From positions 1-64,000 of the forward strand of contig NZ_BDLU01000032.1 of NCBI RefSeq assembly GCF_006538165.1: 64,000 nt of DNA, read 5' to 3'. This DNA comes from Komagataeibacter diospyri. GTDB taxonomy: Bacteria; Pseudomonadota; Alphaproteobacteria; Acetobacterales; Acetobacteraceae. Shown piece after piece: positions 40,692 to 50,009 of this stretch (positions are counted from its first letter, which is position 1; each line of letters begins with the position of its first letter). Below the pieces are notes generated by a model. It saw only the letters and a program-made list of their open reading frames with translations. It was not told the DNA's origin and did not search any database. Both the position numbers and the translations under genes were made by a program.

Positions 40692-42178
40692 GTGGCTCCA
40701 TCACGGTCCCCAACTACCCCGACACGAACCGCGTGCCGGGGTTTTATTTTGCCCTGGACAATTCCAGGGCGAATACCGCGACCCAGGTGCGCCGTGTGCT
40801 GATCGTGGGCCAGATGCTGGCCACCGGCAGCGCCACGGCCGGCACGCCGTCCCTGTCCGCCGGTCCCTCTGACGCCATCGCCAAATACGGTGCAGGCTCC
40901 CAGTGCGCCCGCATGGTGCAGGCTTACCGGCAGGTGGACACGGTCAATGAGCTGTGGGTGCTGCCGCTGGCCGATGAGGCCGATGGTACTGCCGCCACCG
41001 GCAAGATCCTGCTAACAGGCACGGCCACGGAATCCGGCACGCTGTGGCTCTACGTTGGCGACAGCCTGGTCAGCACCGCCGTCACGGCAGGTGACACGGC
41101 CGCCACCATCGCGGAGAACGTGGTCACGGCTGCCGCCTCGGTCAGCAACCTGCCCGTGTCTCTAGCGGTGGACGCGACCACGGCAGGCCAGATCGATGTC
41201 ACCGCACTGAACAAGGGCGAGGTTGGCAATACCTTCCTGCTGGGCCTCAACCTGCTGGGCACGGCCGGAGCGCAGGCCACGCCGGGCGGTATCACCGTCA
41301 CGCTGACACAGATGACCGGCGGGGCGCAGAACCCCTCCACCCTGGCATCGGCACTGGCTGGCATTGGTGATCGCGTCTACGACCTGATGCCGCATCCCTT
41401 CATGGATGTGACCAGTCTGACCGCGTTCAAGACGAACCTGAACGATGTGGATGGGCGCTGGTGCCCGCTGGAGCAGCTCTACGGTCAGGCCATCACCGCC
41501 TATCGCGGCACGTATGGGGACGCCACGGGGCTGACCTACCTGCCCGACGACCAGCACCAGACCATCATGCCCATTTCGGACAGCCCGTCCGACGTATGCC
41601 AGTGGGCGGCCTGGATCGCGGCACGCACGGCGCTGTCCATGCTGTCGAACCCGGCGCTGCCGATCACCGGCCTGTCCATCCCGGCCATGCCACCGACCGA
41701 CGCAGGCCGGTTCATCCGCGACCAGCGCAACAGCCTGCTTTACGACGGGCTGTCGACGTTTACGGTCAGCGACAGCGGCACGGTCATGATCGAACGCCTG
41801 ACCACGACCTACCGCACGAACGCATCAGGACAGGCGGATAACAGCTACCTCGACATCGAGACACTGCTGACTGCCCAGGTCTGCCTGCAGGACCTGCGCA
41901 GCTATCTGGCCGCATGCGTGGGCGGATACATCCTCGTGGCCGACGGGTCCAAGATCCCGGCCGGTGCGCAGGCCACCACGGCGGCGCTGATCGGCAAGCT
42001 CGCAGCCGCCCGCTACCAGTGGCAATCGACCCAGATGTGGGTCCAGAACCCCGACGAATTCGCCGCCGCCGTCGTGGCGACCAACGAAGGCGGGGGCGGA
42101 GTCAAGCTGTTCCTGCCCTACCAGTTTGCGAACCAGCTCTGGGTCATCGCGGGCGACTGCCAGTTTACCAAGCCATAA
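40688..42178 (+). CDS. contractile tail sheath protein (Mu gpL-like)
   Basis: The 496-residue protein is a Mu-type sheath: MSGSITVPNYPDTNRVPGFYFALDNSRANT and RRVLIVGQML at the start, a Thr/Ala-rich insert, the central GLSIPAMPPTDAGRFIRDQRNSLLYDG and a C-terminal region ending FANQLWVIAGDCQFTKP. It forms the contractile outer tube, so the virion is a myovirus even though the head genes are lambda-like. Confidence 0.93.
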   Translation: MSGSITVPNYPDTNRVPGFYFALDNSRANTATQVRRVLIVGQMLATGSATAGTPSLSAGPSDAIAKYGAGSQCARMVQAYRQVDTVNELWVLPLADEADGTAATGKILLTGTATESGTLWLYVGDSLVSTAVTAGDTAATIAENVVTAAASVSNLPVSLAVDATTAGQIDVTALNKGEVGNTFLLGLNLLGTAGAQATPGGITVTLTQMTGGAQNPSTLASALAGIGDRVYDLMPHPFMDVTSLTAFKTNLNDVDGRWCPLEQLYGQAITAYRGTYGDATGLTYLPDDQHQTIMPISDSPSDVCQWAAWIAARTALSMLSNPALPITGLSIPAMPPTDAGRFIRDQRNSLLYDGLSTFTVSDSGTVMIERLTTTYRTNASGQADNSYLDIETLLTAQVCLQDLRSYLAACVGGYILVADGSKIPAGAQATTAALIGKLAAARYQWQSTQMWVQNPDEFAAAVVATNEGGGGVKLFLPYQFANQLWVIAGDCQFTKP

Positions 42179-42188
42179 GGGGGAACCG

Positions 42189-42572
42189 ATGTCGGGAACC
42201 GTCTATCGCGGCCCCCTTGCGGGCCTTGCGACCCTGTCCATCAACGGCGACACATGGAACGTCGTTGGTGAGGCACAGTACCAGCCCTCGGGCAATGCAA
42301 ACGAAACCCTCAAGGGGCAGTCGGCCGTCGAAGGCTTCTCCGCCATGCCCGGGCAGGGCTTCATCCAGGCCACCCTGCGTATGCGCCGCGACCGCAAGGT
42401 TGGATCCTTGCAGGGCGCATCCGGCCTGACCGTCGTGCTGACGCTGGCCAACGGCGTTGTCGTGACCTGCGTCAACGGCTGGCAGACCGAGGAACTGAAC
42501 GTCAACACGCAGGAAGGCACGTTCGAACTGCATGTTGAGAGCGACACCGTGACCGAGGATATCGTCTCGTGA
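42189..42572 (+). CDS. tail tube protein (Mu gpM-like)
   Basis: From MSGTVYRGPLAGLATLSINGDTWNVVGE the protein has 127 residues and the beta-barrel pattern of Mu-type tube proteins, ending NVNTQEGTFELHVESDTVTED. It stacks as hexamers inside the sheath. GGGGG precedes the ATG at good spacing; the open frame before it is the end of the sheath gene in another frame. Confidence 0.88.
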   Translation: MSGTVYRGPLAGLATLSINGDTWNVVGEAQYQPSGNANETLKGQSAVEGFSAMPGQGFIQATLRMRRDRKVGSLQGASGLTVVLTLANGVVVTCVNGWQTEELNVNTQEGTFELHVESDTVTEDIVS

Positions 42573-43240
42573 GCCATACCCCCCATCATCATCTGCGCGA
42601 CGAAGAGGTGCTGGCCATCATGGCCGCACCGCAGGATGACATGGCCGACGGCGCGGACGATGATAGCCTGATCGTGCTGGATGAGCCGATTGTTCTCAAG
42701 GGCGGTCAGGAATTCATCGAACTGCAGCTGCGTGAGCCGAATGTCTACCACCTCCTGTCGGCCGCGCAGGTGATCGGCAAGCGGCCGACCACGGAATCGG
42801 TTTACGATTCCCAGATGCAGCTGGTGAAGCTGGTCAGCGGCTGGCCACTGCAGGCCGTACAGGACCTGCCTTCGTCTGCCCTGGACCGTGCCGTAGCCTA
42901 TGTCACGTCCTTTCAGGATGCGGCGCGTCGGCCGGAAGGTGCCGATCCGGACCTGTCCCCGTCCATGACTTTAATTTTCGAGGACGGGATTGAGGCGGTC
43001 GGACGCAGCTTCTCCACCATGACCCTGCACGAACCCAAGGTGAAGGAACGCCGCACCGCCAAGGCCTTCGAGGCCCGTGGCACGGCGGAAGGTTTCCTGC
43101 GCGCCGAGATCAGCCTGGTCGAGAATGTCAGCGGCTGGCCGCAGGCCGCCATCCTCAAGATGCCGATCAGCAAGTTCGCGCGGGCTGCGGATTACCTGAC
43201 CGGTTTTTTTATGAGTGGCCCGGAAACTGGGACGAACTAG
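42569..43240 (+). CDS. tail assembly chaperone, short product (Mu gp41-like)
   Basis: This 223-residue protein contains two related halves: ELQLREPNVYHLLSAAQVIGK with VSGWPLQAVQDLPSSALDRAVAYV, then ISLVENVSGWPQAAILKMPISKFARAADYL. It helps the tape measure and tube assemble and is not in the virion. A run of seven T (43204-43210) near its end is a slippery site for -1 frameshifting, giving a longer form described separately. ATG overlaps the tube gene stop. Confidence 0.85.
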   Translation: MSHTPHHHLRDEEVLAIMAAPQDDMADGADDDSLIVLDEPIVLKGGQEFIELQLREPNVYHLLSAAQVIGKRPTTESVYDSQMQLVKLVSGWPLQAVQDLPSSALDRAVAYVTSFQDAARRPEGADPDLSPSMTLIFEDGIEAVGRSFSTMTLHEPKVKERRTAKAFEARGTAEGFLRAEISLVENVSGWPQAAILKMPISKFARAADYLTGFFMSGPETGTN

Positions 43241-43389
43241 GCGCGGACCTGTCCCAGTTCTTCCGGGGCTTCACCCTTCATGACTTGGAGGCCCTGACCG
43301 GCACGGAAATGCTGGGATGGGTGACCCGCGCGCATCGCATCAACGACGCGCGCAAACGGGAGGCTCAACGTGGCAAACGCGGGCGTTAA
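43204..43389 (+). CDS. -1 frameshift extension of the tail assembly chaperone
   Basis: At T TTT TTT (43204-43210), read as GGT TTT TTT in the zero frame, slipping back one base continues as YEWPGNWDELGADLSQFF, RGFTLHDLEALTGTEMLGWV and TRAHRINDARKREAQRG up to TAA 43387-43389. This adds 59 residues, for a 273-residue fusion. Frameshifted chaperones just before the tape measure are conserved in most long-tailed phages (lambda G-GT, P2 E-E'). The 59 codons have strong coding character and fill the gap to the tape measure. Confidence 0.85.
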   Translation, partial: FFYEWPGNWDELGADLSQFFRGFTLHDLEALTGTEMLGWVTRAHRINDARKREAQRGKRGR

Positions 43390-45358
43390 GTTCGTCATAT
43401 CGGCGGCGGATCGTGCGAGCGCCACGCTGGAAAAGATCAATACCCGAATCGCCAGACTGCAGGCCCCCGTACGCCGTGTGCAGGCCGCCTTCGGGCGGTT
43501 CGCCAGCCTGTCCGGCCTCAACCGCCTGAAAAACGGTTTCGTCGGGCTGGGACGCGAGGCGCTGGGGGCGTTCCGCTATATCGGCCAGATCGTGCCGGTC
43601 ATGGGCATGCTGACCAGTGCCGCCAGTCTGGCGGGCATGGCGCGGCTGGTCAGTACGTGGGGACAGCTGGGGACCAACCTGCGCGCTACGGCTGGCAGCA
43701 TGGGCATGGCGCCGCAGCGCCTGCAGGCCATGCAGAACGCTGCAAAGCTGTCCGGCAGTTCCGCTGAGGCCATGACAGGCGCATTGAAAACCCTGTCCAC
43801 CACCCGGTGGAATGCCCTGAACAACATGGACCCGCAGGCAGCTGCGCAGTTCAGTGCCATCGGTCTGGATCTGCGGAAGTTCCAGAACGAAGCCCCGGAC
43901 AAGTTCTTCAACCGTGTGGCCCATGCCATCCGGGGGCTGCGGGATCCTGTCGCCCGAACGGTCGCGGCCACGACCCTGCTGGGCAGTTCTGCAGAACAGA
44001 TGCAGTCGATCTGGCAGGAGACAGACGAGCAATGGCAGAAGGACCTGGAGACCGGCAGAAAACACGCCTACATGACGAAGGACATGGCCGATCGGGCGGA
44101 CCTGTATCGTCGGTCTCAGGAAAGCCTGAACGAATCAGTCCACCACTTCGCCGACAGCGTTGCCGATGCGGCATCCCCTGCCCTGGTGGACCTCAACAAT
44201 TTCCTTGAGGATCTGATCGACCGGAACCGCGACTGGATCGCGCAGGACATCGGTCGTTACGTCCAGCAGTTCTCCTACTGGTTCCGCAATGGCGGATGGG
44301 ACCAGATCAAGGGGGGGATCAAGGGGGTCGAGGATACGGTCACCGGCGTGGTGGACAAGCTGGGCGGCTGGAAGTCCGCAGGACGCATTGCTCTGGGTGC
44401 CATTGCTGCCATCTATGCCATGCCGGTCATAAGCGGCCTGCTGATGCTGGCGGCGACCATCCTGTCCGTGGCGGGGGCATTCACAAAGATGGGGACTGCC
44501 GCGAAAGGGGCATCCCTTGCTTCCCGGTTCGCACCGGGTGCCCCCGGTGGCGCGCGCGGGCGTATGCCTTTCCGCGCTTCACCGACCGACATCCTCAGCG
44601 GACTCGGTATCGCCTATGACATGTATGAAGCCTACCAGCACGGCAACCTGATCTCCGGTGAAGGCGAAGGGGTGCTGGACAAGATCCCCGGATACACGCG
44701 ATTCAATCGGTGGTGGAACCATAAATCCGGTGCGGACGTCGCCCCGCTGGCTCAGCCGGTGCAGGACGCCGCCCTTGCGGCGGCCAAGCAGTTCGGCCTT
44801 GACCCGAAGCATTACATCGCCCTGCTGCGCAAGGAACATGGCGGATACCGCAATGTCTCCGGCGCGGGGGCATTTGGCCCCAGCCAGCTCATGCCCGCCA
44901 CGGCGCGCGGCCTTGGCCTGCCGGATTCGGTCAACGATCCCAATTATGACTGGCGGCAGAACCTGACGGGCGGGGCCTACTACTACCGCACCCTGCTCGA
45001 CCGCTTCCATGGGAATTACGAGGCAGCCGACGCGGCCTACAACGCCGGACCGAACAGCAGACGGGTGAACGAATTCGCCCGGACGCATGACCTGTCCGTG
45101 CTGCCAGACGAGACGCAGGACTATGTCGCCGGCATCGCCAAACTGGCCCAGATGCCATCAGGTCCTGCGGCATCAATGCCGTCCGGCAGCGGAAACGATG
45201 GCGGCACCACCACCCATGAAATCAAGGTGGGGATGGACATGCAGCTGCCACCGGGTGCGAAAGCCCGGATCATCGATGCCCCACCGGGCACAACACTGAC
45301 CCAGCGCACGCAGGTCCAGCGCGCCATGGACCCTGCCCTCAGCTCAACAGGAAACTGA
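43370..45358 (+). CDS. tape measure protein with lytic transglycosylase domain
   Basis: The 662-residue protein starts at GTG 43370. The N-terminal 300 residues are helical tape sequence; hydrophobic segments lie at about 340-370 (RIALGAIAAIYAMPVISGLL). Residues about 460-585 form an SLT domain: AAKQFGLDPKHYIALLRKEHGG with catalytic Glu, GAFGPSQLMPATARGLG, and AYNAGPNSRRVNEF. The domain cuts peptidoglycan as the tail penetrates. It sets tail length; 662 residues implies a fairly short tail. Confidence 0.9.
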   Translation: MANAGVKFVISAADRASATLEKINTRIARLQAPVRRVQAAFGRFASLSGLNRLKNGFVGLGREALGAFRYIGQIVPVMGMLTSAASLAGMARLVSTWGQLGTNLRATAGSMGMAPQRLQAMQNAAKLSGSSAEAMTGALKTLSTTRWNALNNMDPQAAAQFSAIGLDLRKFQNEAPDKFFNRVAHAIRGLRDPVARTVAATTLLGSSAEQMQSIWQETDEQWQKDLETGRKHAYMTKDMADRADLYRRSQESLNESVHHFADSVADAASPALVDLNNFLEDLIDRNRDWIAQDIGRYVQQFSYWFRNGGWDQIKGGIKGVEDTVTGVVDKLGGWKSAGRIALGAIAAIYAMPVISGLLMLAATILSVAGAFTKMGTAAKGASLASRFAPGAPGGARGRMPFRASPTDILSGLGIAYDMYEAYQHGNLISGEGEGVLDKIPGYTRFNRWWNHKSGADVAPLAQPVQDAALAAAKQFGLDPKHYIALLRKEHGGYRNVSGAGAFGPSQLMPATARGLGLPDSVNDPNYDWRQNLTGGAYYYRTLLDRFHGNYEAADAAYNAGPNSRRVNEFARTHDLSVLPDETQDYVAGIAKLAQMPSGPAASMPSGSGNDGGTTTHEIKVGMDMQLPPGAKARIIDAPPGTTLTQRTQVQRAMDPALSSTGN

Positions 45359-45359
45359 C

Positions 45360-46658
45360 ATGTCCGGCACCCTGACGCGCCTTGCGGAAGAATACCTGCA
45401 GTGTTCTTTCCGGGGCGTGCCATTCGTGGTGGTCGGCAGCGGCGGCCAGAACGGGCGCAATACCTCCCTGCACCGTTATCCATACCTGCCCACGCCATGG
45501 GTGGAGGATCTCGGCCGCGCACCGCGTCCCTACCGGTTCCGGGGCTTCCTGTGCGGGGCGGAATGCTTCGCGCAGCGCCAGCTGCTCAGCATGGCGGCCG
45601 AGACCGCTGGCACCGGCCTGCTGATCCATCCCACCATCGGGGCGATACAGGCCAGCCTGCTGCGCTTCGACTGGTATGAACGCGACGGCGTGATGGGCGT
45701 CATCGATGTGGAACTGGAGTTCATTGAATCCAGTTCCTACCTCTCGACCACCATCATGCTGGCGCTGGACGCCGCCATCGGGATTGCCGCGACAGCGTTC
45801 AGCAGTGCTGCGTCATCGGATTACACTTCGGGCACCACCGCCTCGTATGATTACGGCACGTCCGTGGTGCATGCGGGGCGCACGGTCGCCTCCAGCTGGG
45901 CTACGGGCGCGCGCACGGCCATCCGCTCCCCCAGTACGTTCTCGGCCGCCATTGCAACACTGCCGGGCAATAACGGCCGATATGCCAGCGGCAATGCAAC
46001 ACAGGTCAATGAGGATGCAACGGTCAGTTCTGTCCTGTCCGATCTGACGGCAGGCGGCCAGACCATAGAGGCCGGCATCGCTGCCGTCTCTGCTTCCACG
46101 GACGGCCCGACACTGGCCGCCGCGATCCTCGCCCTGACGGAACTGCTGCGCAGCGCCATCACCGATCCCGGCACCCAGATTGCCCAGCTTGCGGCTCTGG
46201 CCGTGTACGAGATCGACACCCTTACCTCGGCAGCCCCGATCGGCGGAGCCATTTCCACCGTGCAGACGGCGACAGCCATGCTGTGCCGGCAGGCCGCCCT
46301 GATCTCGATCGCGCAGGCCTGCGCGGACTGGCAGCCCACCTCCTCGGCCGAGGCCGTCACCCTGCGGGAACAGGTCGGCCTGCTGCTTGATGACGAAGCC
46401 ATTGCCTGTGCCGATGCCGGGAACGATGTCAGTTACCAGGCCATCCGCGCCCTGCGCGCGCAGGTGCTGCAGGACCTGTCCACCCGCGCGGCCCAGCTGC
46501 CCGACGTCATGACGGTTACGCGCAATGCGCCCCTGCCTGCTCTGGTCCTGGCGCAGCAGATCTACCGCAACGCCTCGCGCGCGCCTGACCTGATCCGGCG
46601 CGCGGATCCCATCCATCCGGCATTCATGCCCACCAGTTTCGAGGCCCTGACGTCATGA
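45360..46658 (+). CDS. DNA circularization/baseplate protein (Mu gpN-like)
   Basis: The 432-residue protein matches the Mu N family (DNA circularization N-terminus): FRGVPFVVVGSGGQNGRNTSLHRYPYLPTPWVEDLGR and RYRFRG-type FLCGAECFAQRQLL, then GVIDVELEFIESS. In Mu this protein is a baseplate component. The C-terminal 250 residues are helical and Ala-rich. It overlaps the next gene by four bases. Confidence 0.87.
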   Translation: MSGTLTRLAEEYLQCSFRGVPFVVVGSGGQNGRNTSLHRYPYLPTPWVEDLGRAPRPYRFRGFLCGAECFAQRQLLSMAAETAGTGLLIHPTIGAIQASLLRFDWYERDGVMGVIDVELEFIESSSYLSTTIMLALDAAIGIAATAFSSAASSDYTSGTTASYDYGTSVVHAGRTVASSWATGARTAIRSPSTFSAAIATLPGNNGRYASGNATQVNEDATVSSVLSDLTAGGQTIEAGIAAVSASTDGPTLAAAILALTELLRSAITDPGTQIAQLAALAVYEIDTLTSAAPIGGAISTVQTATAMLCRQAALISIAQACADWQPTSSAEAVTLREQVGLLLDDEAIACADAGNDVSYQAIRALRAQVLQDLSTRAAQLPDVMTVTRNAPLPALVLAQQIYRNASRAPDLIRRADPIHPAFMPTSFEALTS

Positions 46659-47860
46659 GCGGCGCGCTGACCACCCTGTCCGACTTCGTGGGGTGGAACA
46701 CGGACCAGTCCGATCAGGTCTCCGTTGTCATCATGCGCGGCAGCAAGGCCTGGCAGATCACCACATGGACATCGGTGGTCATCCGCATGGGCGTGGAAAT
46801 CATGCCCTGGACGGCAGCCCTGAGCATGACCACGCAGGGATCCAGCCCCCTGTCGAAAGTCAACATAAGCGAGGGCGACAGCTGCAGGCTGCTCATCGGG
46901 AAAACGCTGGTTTTCACCGGGTATGTACAGACCGTGGTGGAGGATATCGCCCCGGACCATCATACGTTCGAGGTGCAGCTGGCATCGAAAAGCGTCGACC
47001 TGGTCGAGTGTGCGGCCGAGTTCAGCACGTTCCAGATGAACAGTACCAACGCGCTGGATATCGCCCGGCGCGTCTGCCAGTTCGCTCAGATTGATGTGAT
47101 CTCGGTCAATGGCGCGGGTGACACAGATATTCTCGCCTTCGCGGTCATCTTGTCGGAAACCGCCTATGAGGTGATCGAGCGCGTCAGCCGCCTCGCTGCC
47201 GTGATCTTCTATGACCGGCCCGATGGCAATATCTGCATGTCCGCCGTGGGCACGCGCCGCGCTGCCAGCGGGTTCACGCTGGGCAGCAACATCGAACGGC
47301 TGCAGCGGGTCCGCAGCATGGCGGGGCGGTATTCCACCGTGCAGGCCATCGTCATGGGTGAGGTCACACTGTTCACGTCGCCCGGTGCTGACAACGCCTA
47401 CGATGAACAGATGCGCGTCCTGAGCGCGCCCGCAAATGCAAAGGCGACCGATCCCGGCGTCACCCGCACGCGCAACATGCTGGTGCCGATCGAAACCGGC
47501 GACCGCAACGGCATCATCGCAAAGAAGCGCGTCCAGTGGGAGGTCAACCGGCGTTATGGCCGCGCCTATCCCATCACCCTGACCTGCGACAGCTGGCGCG
47601 ACAGGGCGGGCAATCTCTGGCTGCCCAACACGCTGGCCCGGGTGGACCTGGGTGATGGCAATCCGCAGGACCTGCTGATCGGGGAACTGACCCTGCGCCA
47701 GACGGTCGATGACGGCACGCATGCCGATGTGGTGCTGATGGACCCGCAGGCCTACTCGCCAGAGCCGATCATCAACCCGCTGTTCCAGAGCGCCTTCATG
47801 CAGGCGATCCAGTCCAACCAGTCCGCCGGGCAATCATCCGGCAATATTGTATCAATGTAG
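46655..47860 (+). CDS. baseplate hub protein (Mu gpP-like)
   Basis: The 401-residue protein has the gp27-like hub layout: SDQVSVVIMRGSKAWQITTWTSVVIRMGVEIMPWTAALSM, TLVFTGYVQTVVEDIAPDHHTFEVQLASKSVDLVECAAEF and RDRAGNLWLPNTLARVDLGD. It forms the hub that holds the spike. ATG overlaps the N-like gene stop. Confidence 0.87.
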   Translation: MSGALTTLSDFVGWNTDQSDQVSVVIMRGSKAWQITTWTSVVIRMGVEIMPWTAALSMTTQGSSPLSKVNISEGDSCRLLIGKTLVFTGYVQTVVEDIAPDHHTFEVQLASKSVDLVECAAEFSTFQMNSTNALDIARRVCQFAQIDVISVNGAGDTDILAFAVILSETAYEVIERVSRLAAVIFYDRPDGNICMSAVGTRRAASGFTLGSNIERLQRVRSMAGRYSTVQAIVMGEVTLFTSPGADNAYDEQMRVLSAPANAKATDPGVTRTRNMLVPIETGDRNGIIAKKRVQWEVNRRYGRAYPITLTCDSWRDRAGNLWLPNTLARVDLGDGNPQDLLIGELTLRQTVDDGTHADVVLMDPQAYSPEPIINPLFQSAFMQAIQSNQSAGQSSGNIVSM

Positions 47861-47867
47861 GAACGCG

Positions 47868-48380
47868 ATGATCAGTTCGGCCATGCGCACCATGCGGCGT
47901 GTGATGATGATGGTCGGGATCGGCCGCCTGCTCGCGGATACGAACGAGACACCCGGCACCCCCACGGTGCAGGTTGCCCTTGCCGCAGGCGAGATACGCG
48001 GCGACGTGCCGCTCATGCAGCAGTACGGGCTGACCAGCCGCCCGGTGCCCGGGTCGGACGCCATCGTCATTTTCGTGGGTGGAGACCGCACGCGCGGCAT
48101 CGCCATCGCCACTGGCGACCAGCGCGGCAGGCCGACCGACCTGCAGCCCGGGGAAGTCTGTCTCTACCATCCCCAGACCGGCAGCCGGATCTGGCTCAAG
48201 GCAGATGGCTCCATCGCCCTGGACCCGTCCAACGGAAAGACCGCGGTCACCGGCGATCTGACCGCCACCGGCACGATCACCGGCAACGAGGTCGAGGCGC
48301 AGGGCATCAAACTGTCCACCCATCCCCACAACGGCGTGCAGCCGGGCAGTGGTAATTCCGGGCCGCCCGTGGCCAGCTGA
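47868..48380 (+). CDS. baseplate spike protein V (Mu gp45-like)
   Basis: The 170-residue protein has an OB-fold N-terminus (RRVMMMVGIGRLLADTNETPG, RPVPGSDAIVIFVGGDRTRG) and a beta-helical tip ending KLSTHPHNGVQPGSGNSGPP, where the HPH pair would hold the tip iron. It pierces the outer membrane. Start ATG 47868 has AGGAACG upstream. Confidence 0.88.
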   Translation: MISSAMRTMRRVMMMVGIGRLLADTNETPGTPTVQVALAAGEIRGDVPLMQQYGLTSRPVPGSDAIVIFVGGDRTRGIAIATGDQRGRPTDLQPGEVCLYHPQTGSRIWLKADGSIALDPSNGKTAVTGDLTATGTITGNEVEAQGIKLSTHPHNGVQPGSGNSGPPVAS

Positions 48381-48391
48381 CAGGGTTTTTC

Positions 48392-48889
48392 ATGGATATC
48401 GCAATCGTCTGGAACGTCCGCGAGGCACGCGGCGACTGGCCCATCGTGTCCAGTGATCTGGGACTGGACAACCCGCTGCGCACGGCCGTCATGGTGTCGC
48501 TTTTCACAGACCGCGTGGCACCGGTGCAGCCAACAGCCAATGATGTGGCCGCTGGCGTCCAGTCCCCCGCCGGCGCACCTGGCACGGTCGATGCGGATCC
48601 GCGCGGCTGGTGGGGCGACGGGTTCAGCGACATCCCGATCGGCTCCCGCCTGTGGCAGCTCAGGCGCGCCATCAAGGTCGGCGCAAGGGCAGTCCCGCGC
48701 GAGATCGAGGCCATCTGCACCGAGGCCCTGCAATGGCTGGTCACCGATGGCGTGGCCCAGAAGGTGGACGTCTCCGCGTGGTGGAGCGCCAGCGTGCCCA
48801 ACATGGCCGAGTTCACCGTCACCATCACCGAACCGGGCGGATCATCGCAGCAGTTCACCTTTTCATGGGCCTGGGAGGGCCTGACCTGA
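48392..48889 (+). CDS. baseplate protein (Mu gp46-like)
   Basis: The 165-residue protein is a GP46 family member: NPLRTAVMVSLFTDRVA, DPRGWWGDGFSDIPIGSRLWQLRRAIK and EAICTEALQWLVTDGVA. It forms part of the baseplate wedge. It ends directly before the J-like gene (TGA then ATG). Confidence 0.88.
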   Translation: MDIAIVWNVREARGDWPIVSSDLGLDNPLRTAVMVSLFTDRVAPVQPTANDVAAGVQSPAGAPGTVDADPRGWWGDGFSDIPIGSRLWQLRRAIKVGARAVPREIEAICTEALQWLVTDGVAQKVDVSAWWSASVPNMAEFTVTITEPGGSSQQFTFSWAWEGLT

Positions 48890-50005
48890 ATGCCCTATGC
48901 ACGGCCGACGCTTTCGGAACTGCGCCAGCAGGCCCAGCAGGACGTCATCAATGGCGGCATTCCGGGTGTGGTTGCCCTGCTGCGGTTCTCGGTCCTCAAT
49001 GTGCTGGCCATGGTGCTGGCGGGCCTTGCGTGGCTGCATTACGGCTATATCGACTGGATTGCCCTGCAGGCCGTGCCGTGGACGGCCACGGGCGAATACC
49101 TGGCCGCATGGGGCGCACTGAAAGGCGTGACCCGCAAGGCGGCAGGCTATGCCTCGGGCACCGTGTCCTTCACCGTGACCGGCACGGCCGTCATTCCGGC
49201 CGGGACCGCCCTTGTCCTGACCGGCGGCGTGGGCGCCACGACCACGGCCGACAGTGTCACCACCAATGGCACGACGCTCGCCAGCTGGACCGCCACCACG
49301 GCAGGATCAGCGGGTAACGTCGCGGCCGGGTCCATCGCCACCCTGTCCAGCCCGGTCGCGGGCGTGCAGACCACCGGCACCGTGGTGGCCCTGACCACCA
49401 GTGGCGCGGATGTCGAAACCGACGACGCCCTGCGCACCCGGGTCATGGATGCGTACCAGCAGCCGGGGGAATGCGGGAACGAGGACAATTACGTGACCTG
49501 GGCGCTGGATGTCACCGGCGTTACGCGCGCCTGGTGCAATCCGCTGGGTTACGGTGCCGGCACGGTCGTCGTCTACATCATGCTCGATGACGCCAACGAG
49601 GCGACCGGCGGGTTCCCGAATGGCACGGATGGCAGTGCCACGGGCGACACCCGCTACAAAACGGCCACGGGCGACCAGCTGACGGTCGCCAATGCCATCC
49701 AGTCCGAACGGCCCGTCACCGCGCTGGTCATCGTCTGCGCGCCCATCGCGCAGCCCGTGGATTTCGTGATCACGGATCTGGGCACCGGCAACACCACGGC
49801 CAACCAGACCGCAATCACCGAAGCCCTGCAGGACATGTTCCTGCGGCTGTCCGCGCCCGGTGGCACCATCAATCCCAATGACTGGGAGGAAGCGATCGCG
49901 GCCATCGGGCTGGACAGCTTCGAGGTGCAGTCCCCGGCCGGCCCCGTAACCGGTGCCAATGCGGGCGCAATGCCCGTTTTGGGCACCATCAGCTTCGCGG
50001 CGTAA
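48890..50005 (+). CDS. baseplate J-like protein (Mu gp47-like)
   Basis: The 371-residue protein has family landmarks YARPTLSELRQQAQQDVING, WLHYGYIDWIALQAVPWTATGEYLAAWGALKGVTRKAAGYASGTV and VETDDALRTRVMDAYQQPGECGNEDNY. It is the major wedge protein that links baseplate to fibres and triggers contraction. Confidence 0.92.
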   Translation: MPYARPTLSELRQQAQQDVINGGIPGVVALLRFSVLNVLAMVLAGLAWLHYGYIDWIALQAVPWTATGEYLAAWGALKGVTRKAAGYASGTVSFTVTGTAVIPAGTALVLTGGVGATTTADSVTTNGTTLASWTATTAGSAGNVAAGSIATLSSPVAGVQTTGTVVALTTSGADVETDDALRTRVMDAYQQPGECGNEDNYVTWALDVTGVTRAWCNPLGYGAGTVVVYIMLDDANEATGGFPNGTDGSATGDTRYKTATGDQLTVANAIQSERPVTALVIVCAPIAQPVDFVITDLGTGNTTANQTAITEALQDMFLRLSAPGGTINPNDWEEAIAAIGLDSFEVQSPAGPVTGANAGAMPVLGTISFAA

Positions 50006-50009
50006 TCCG

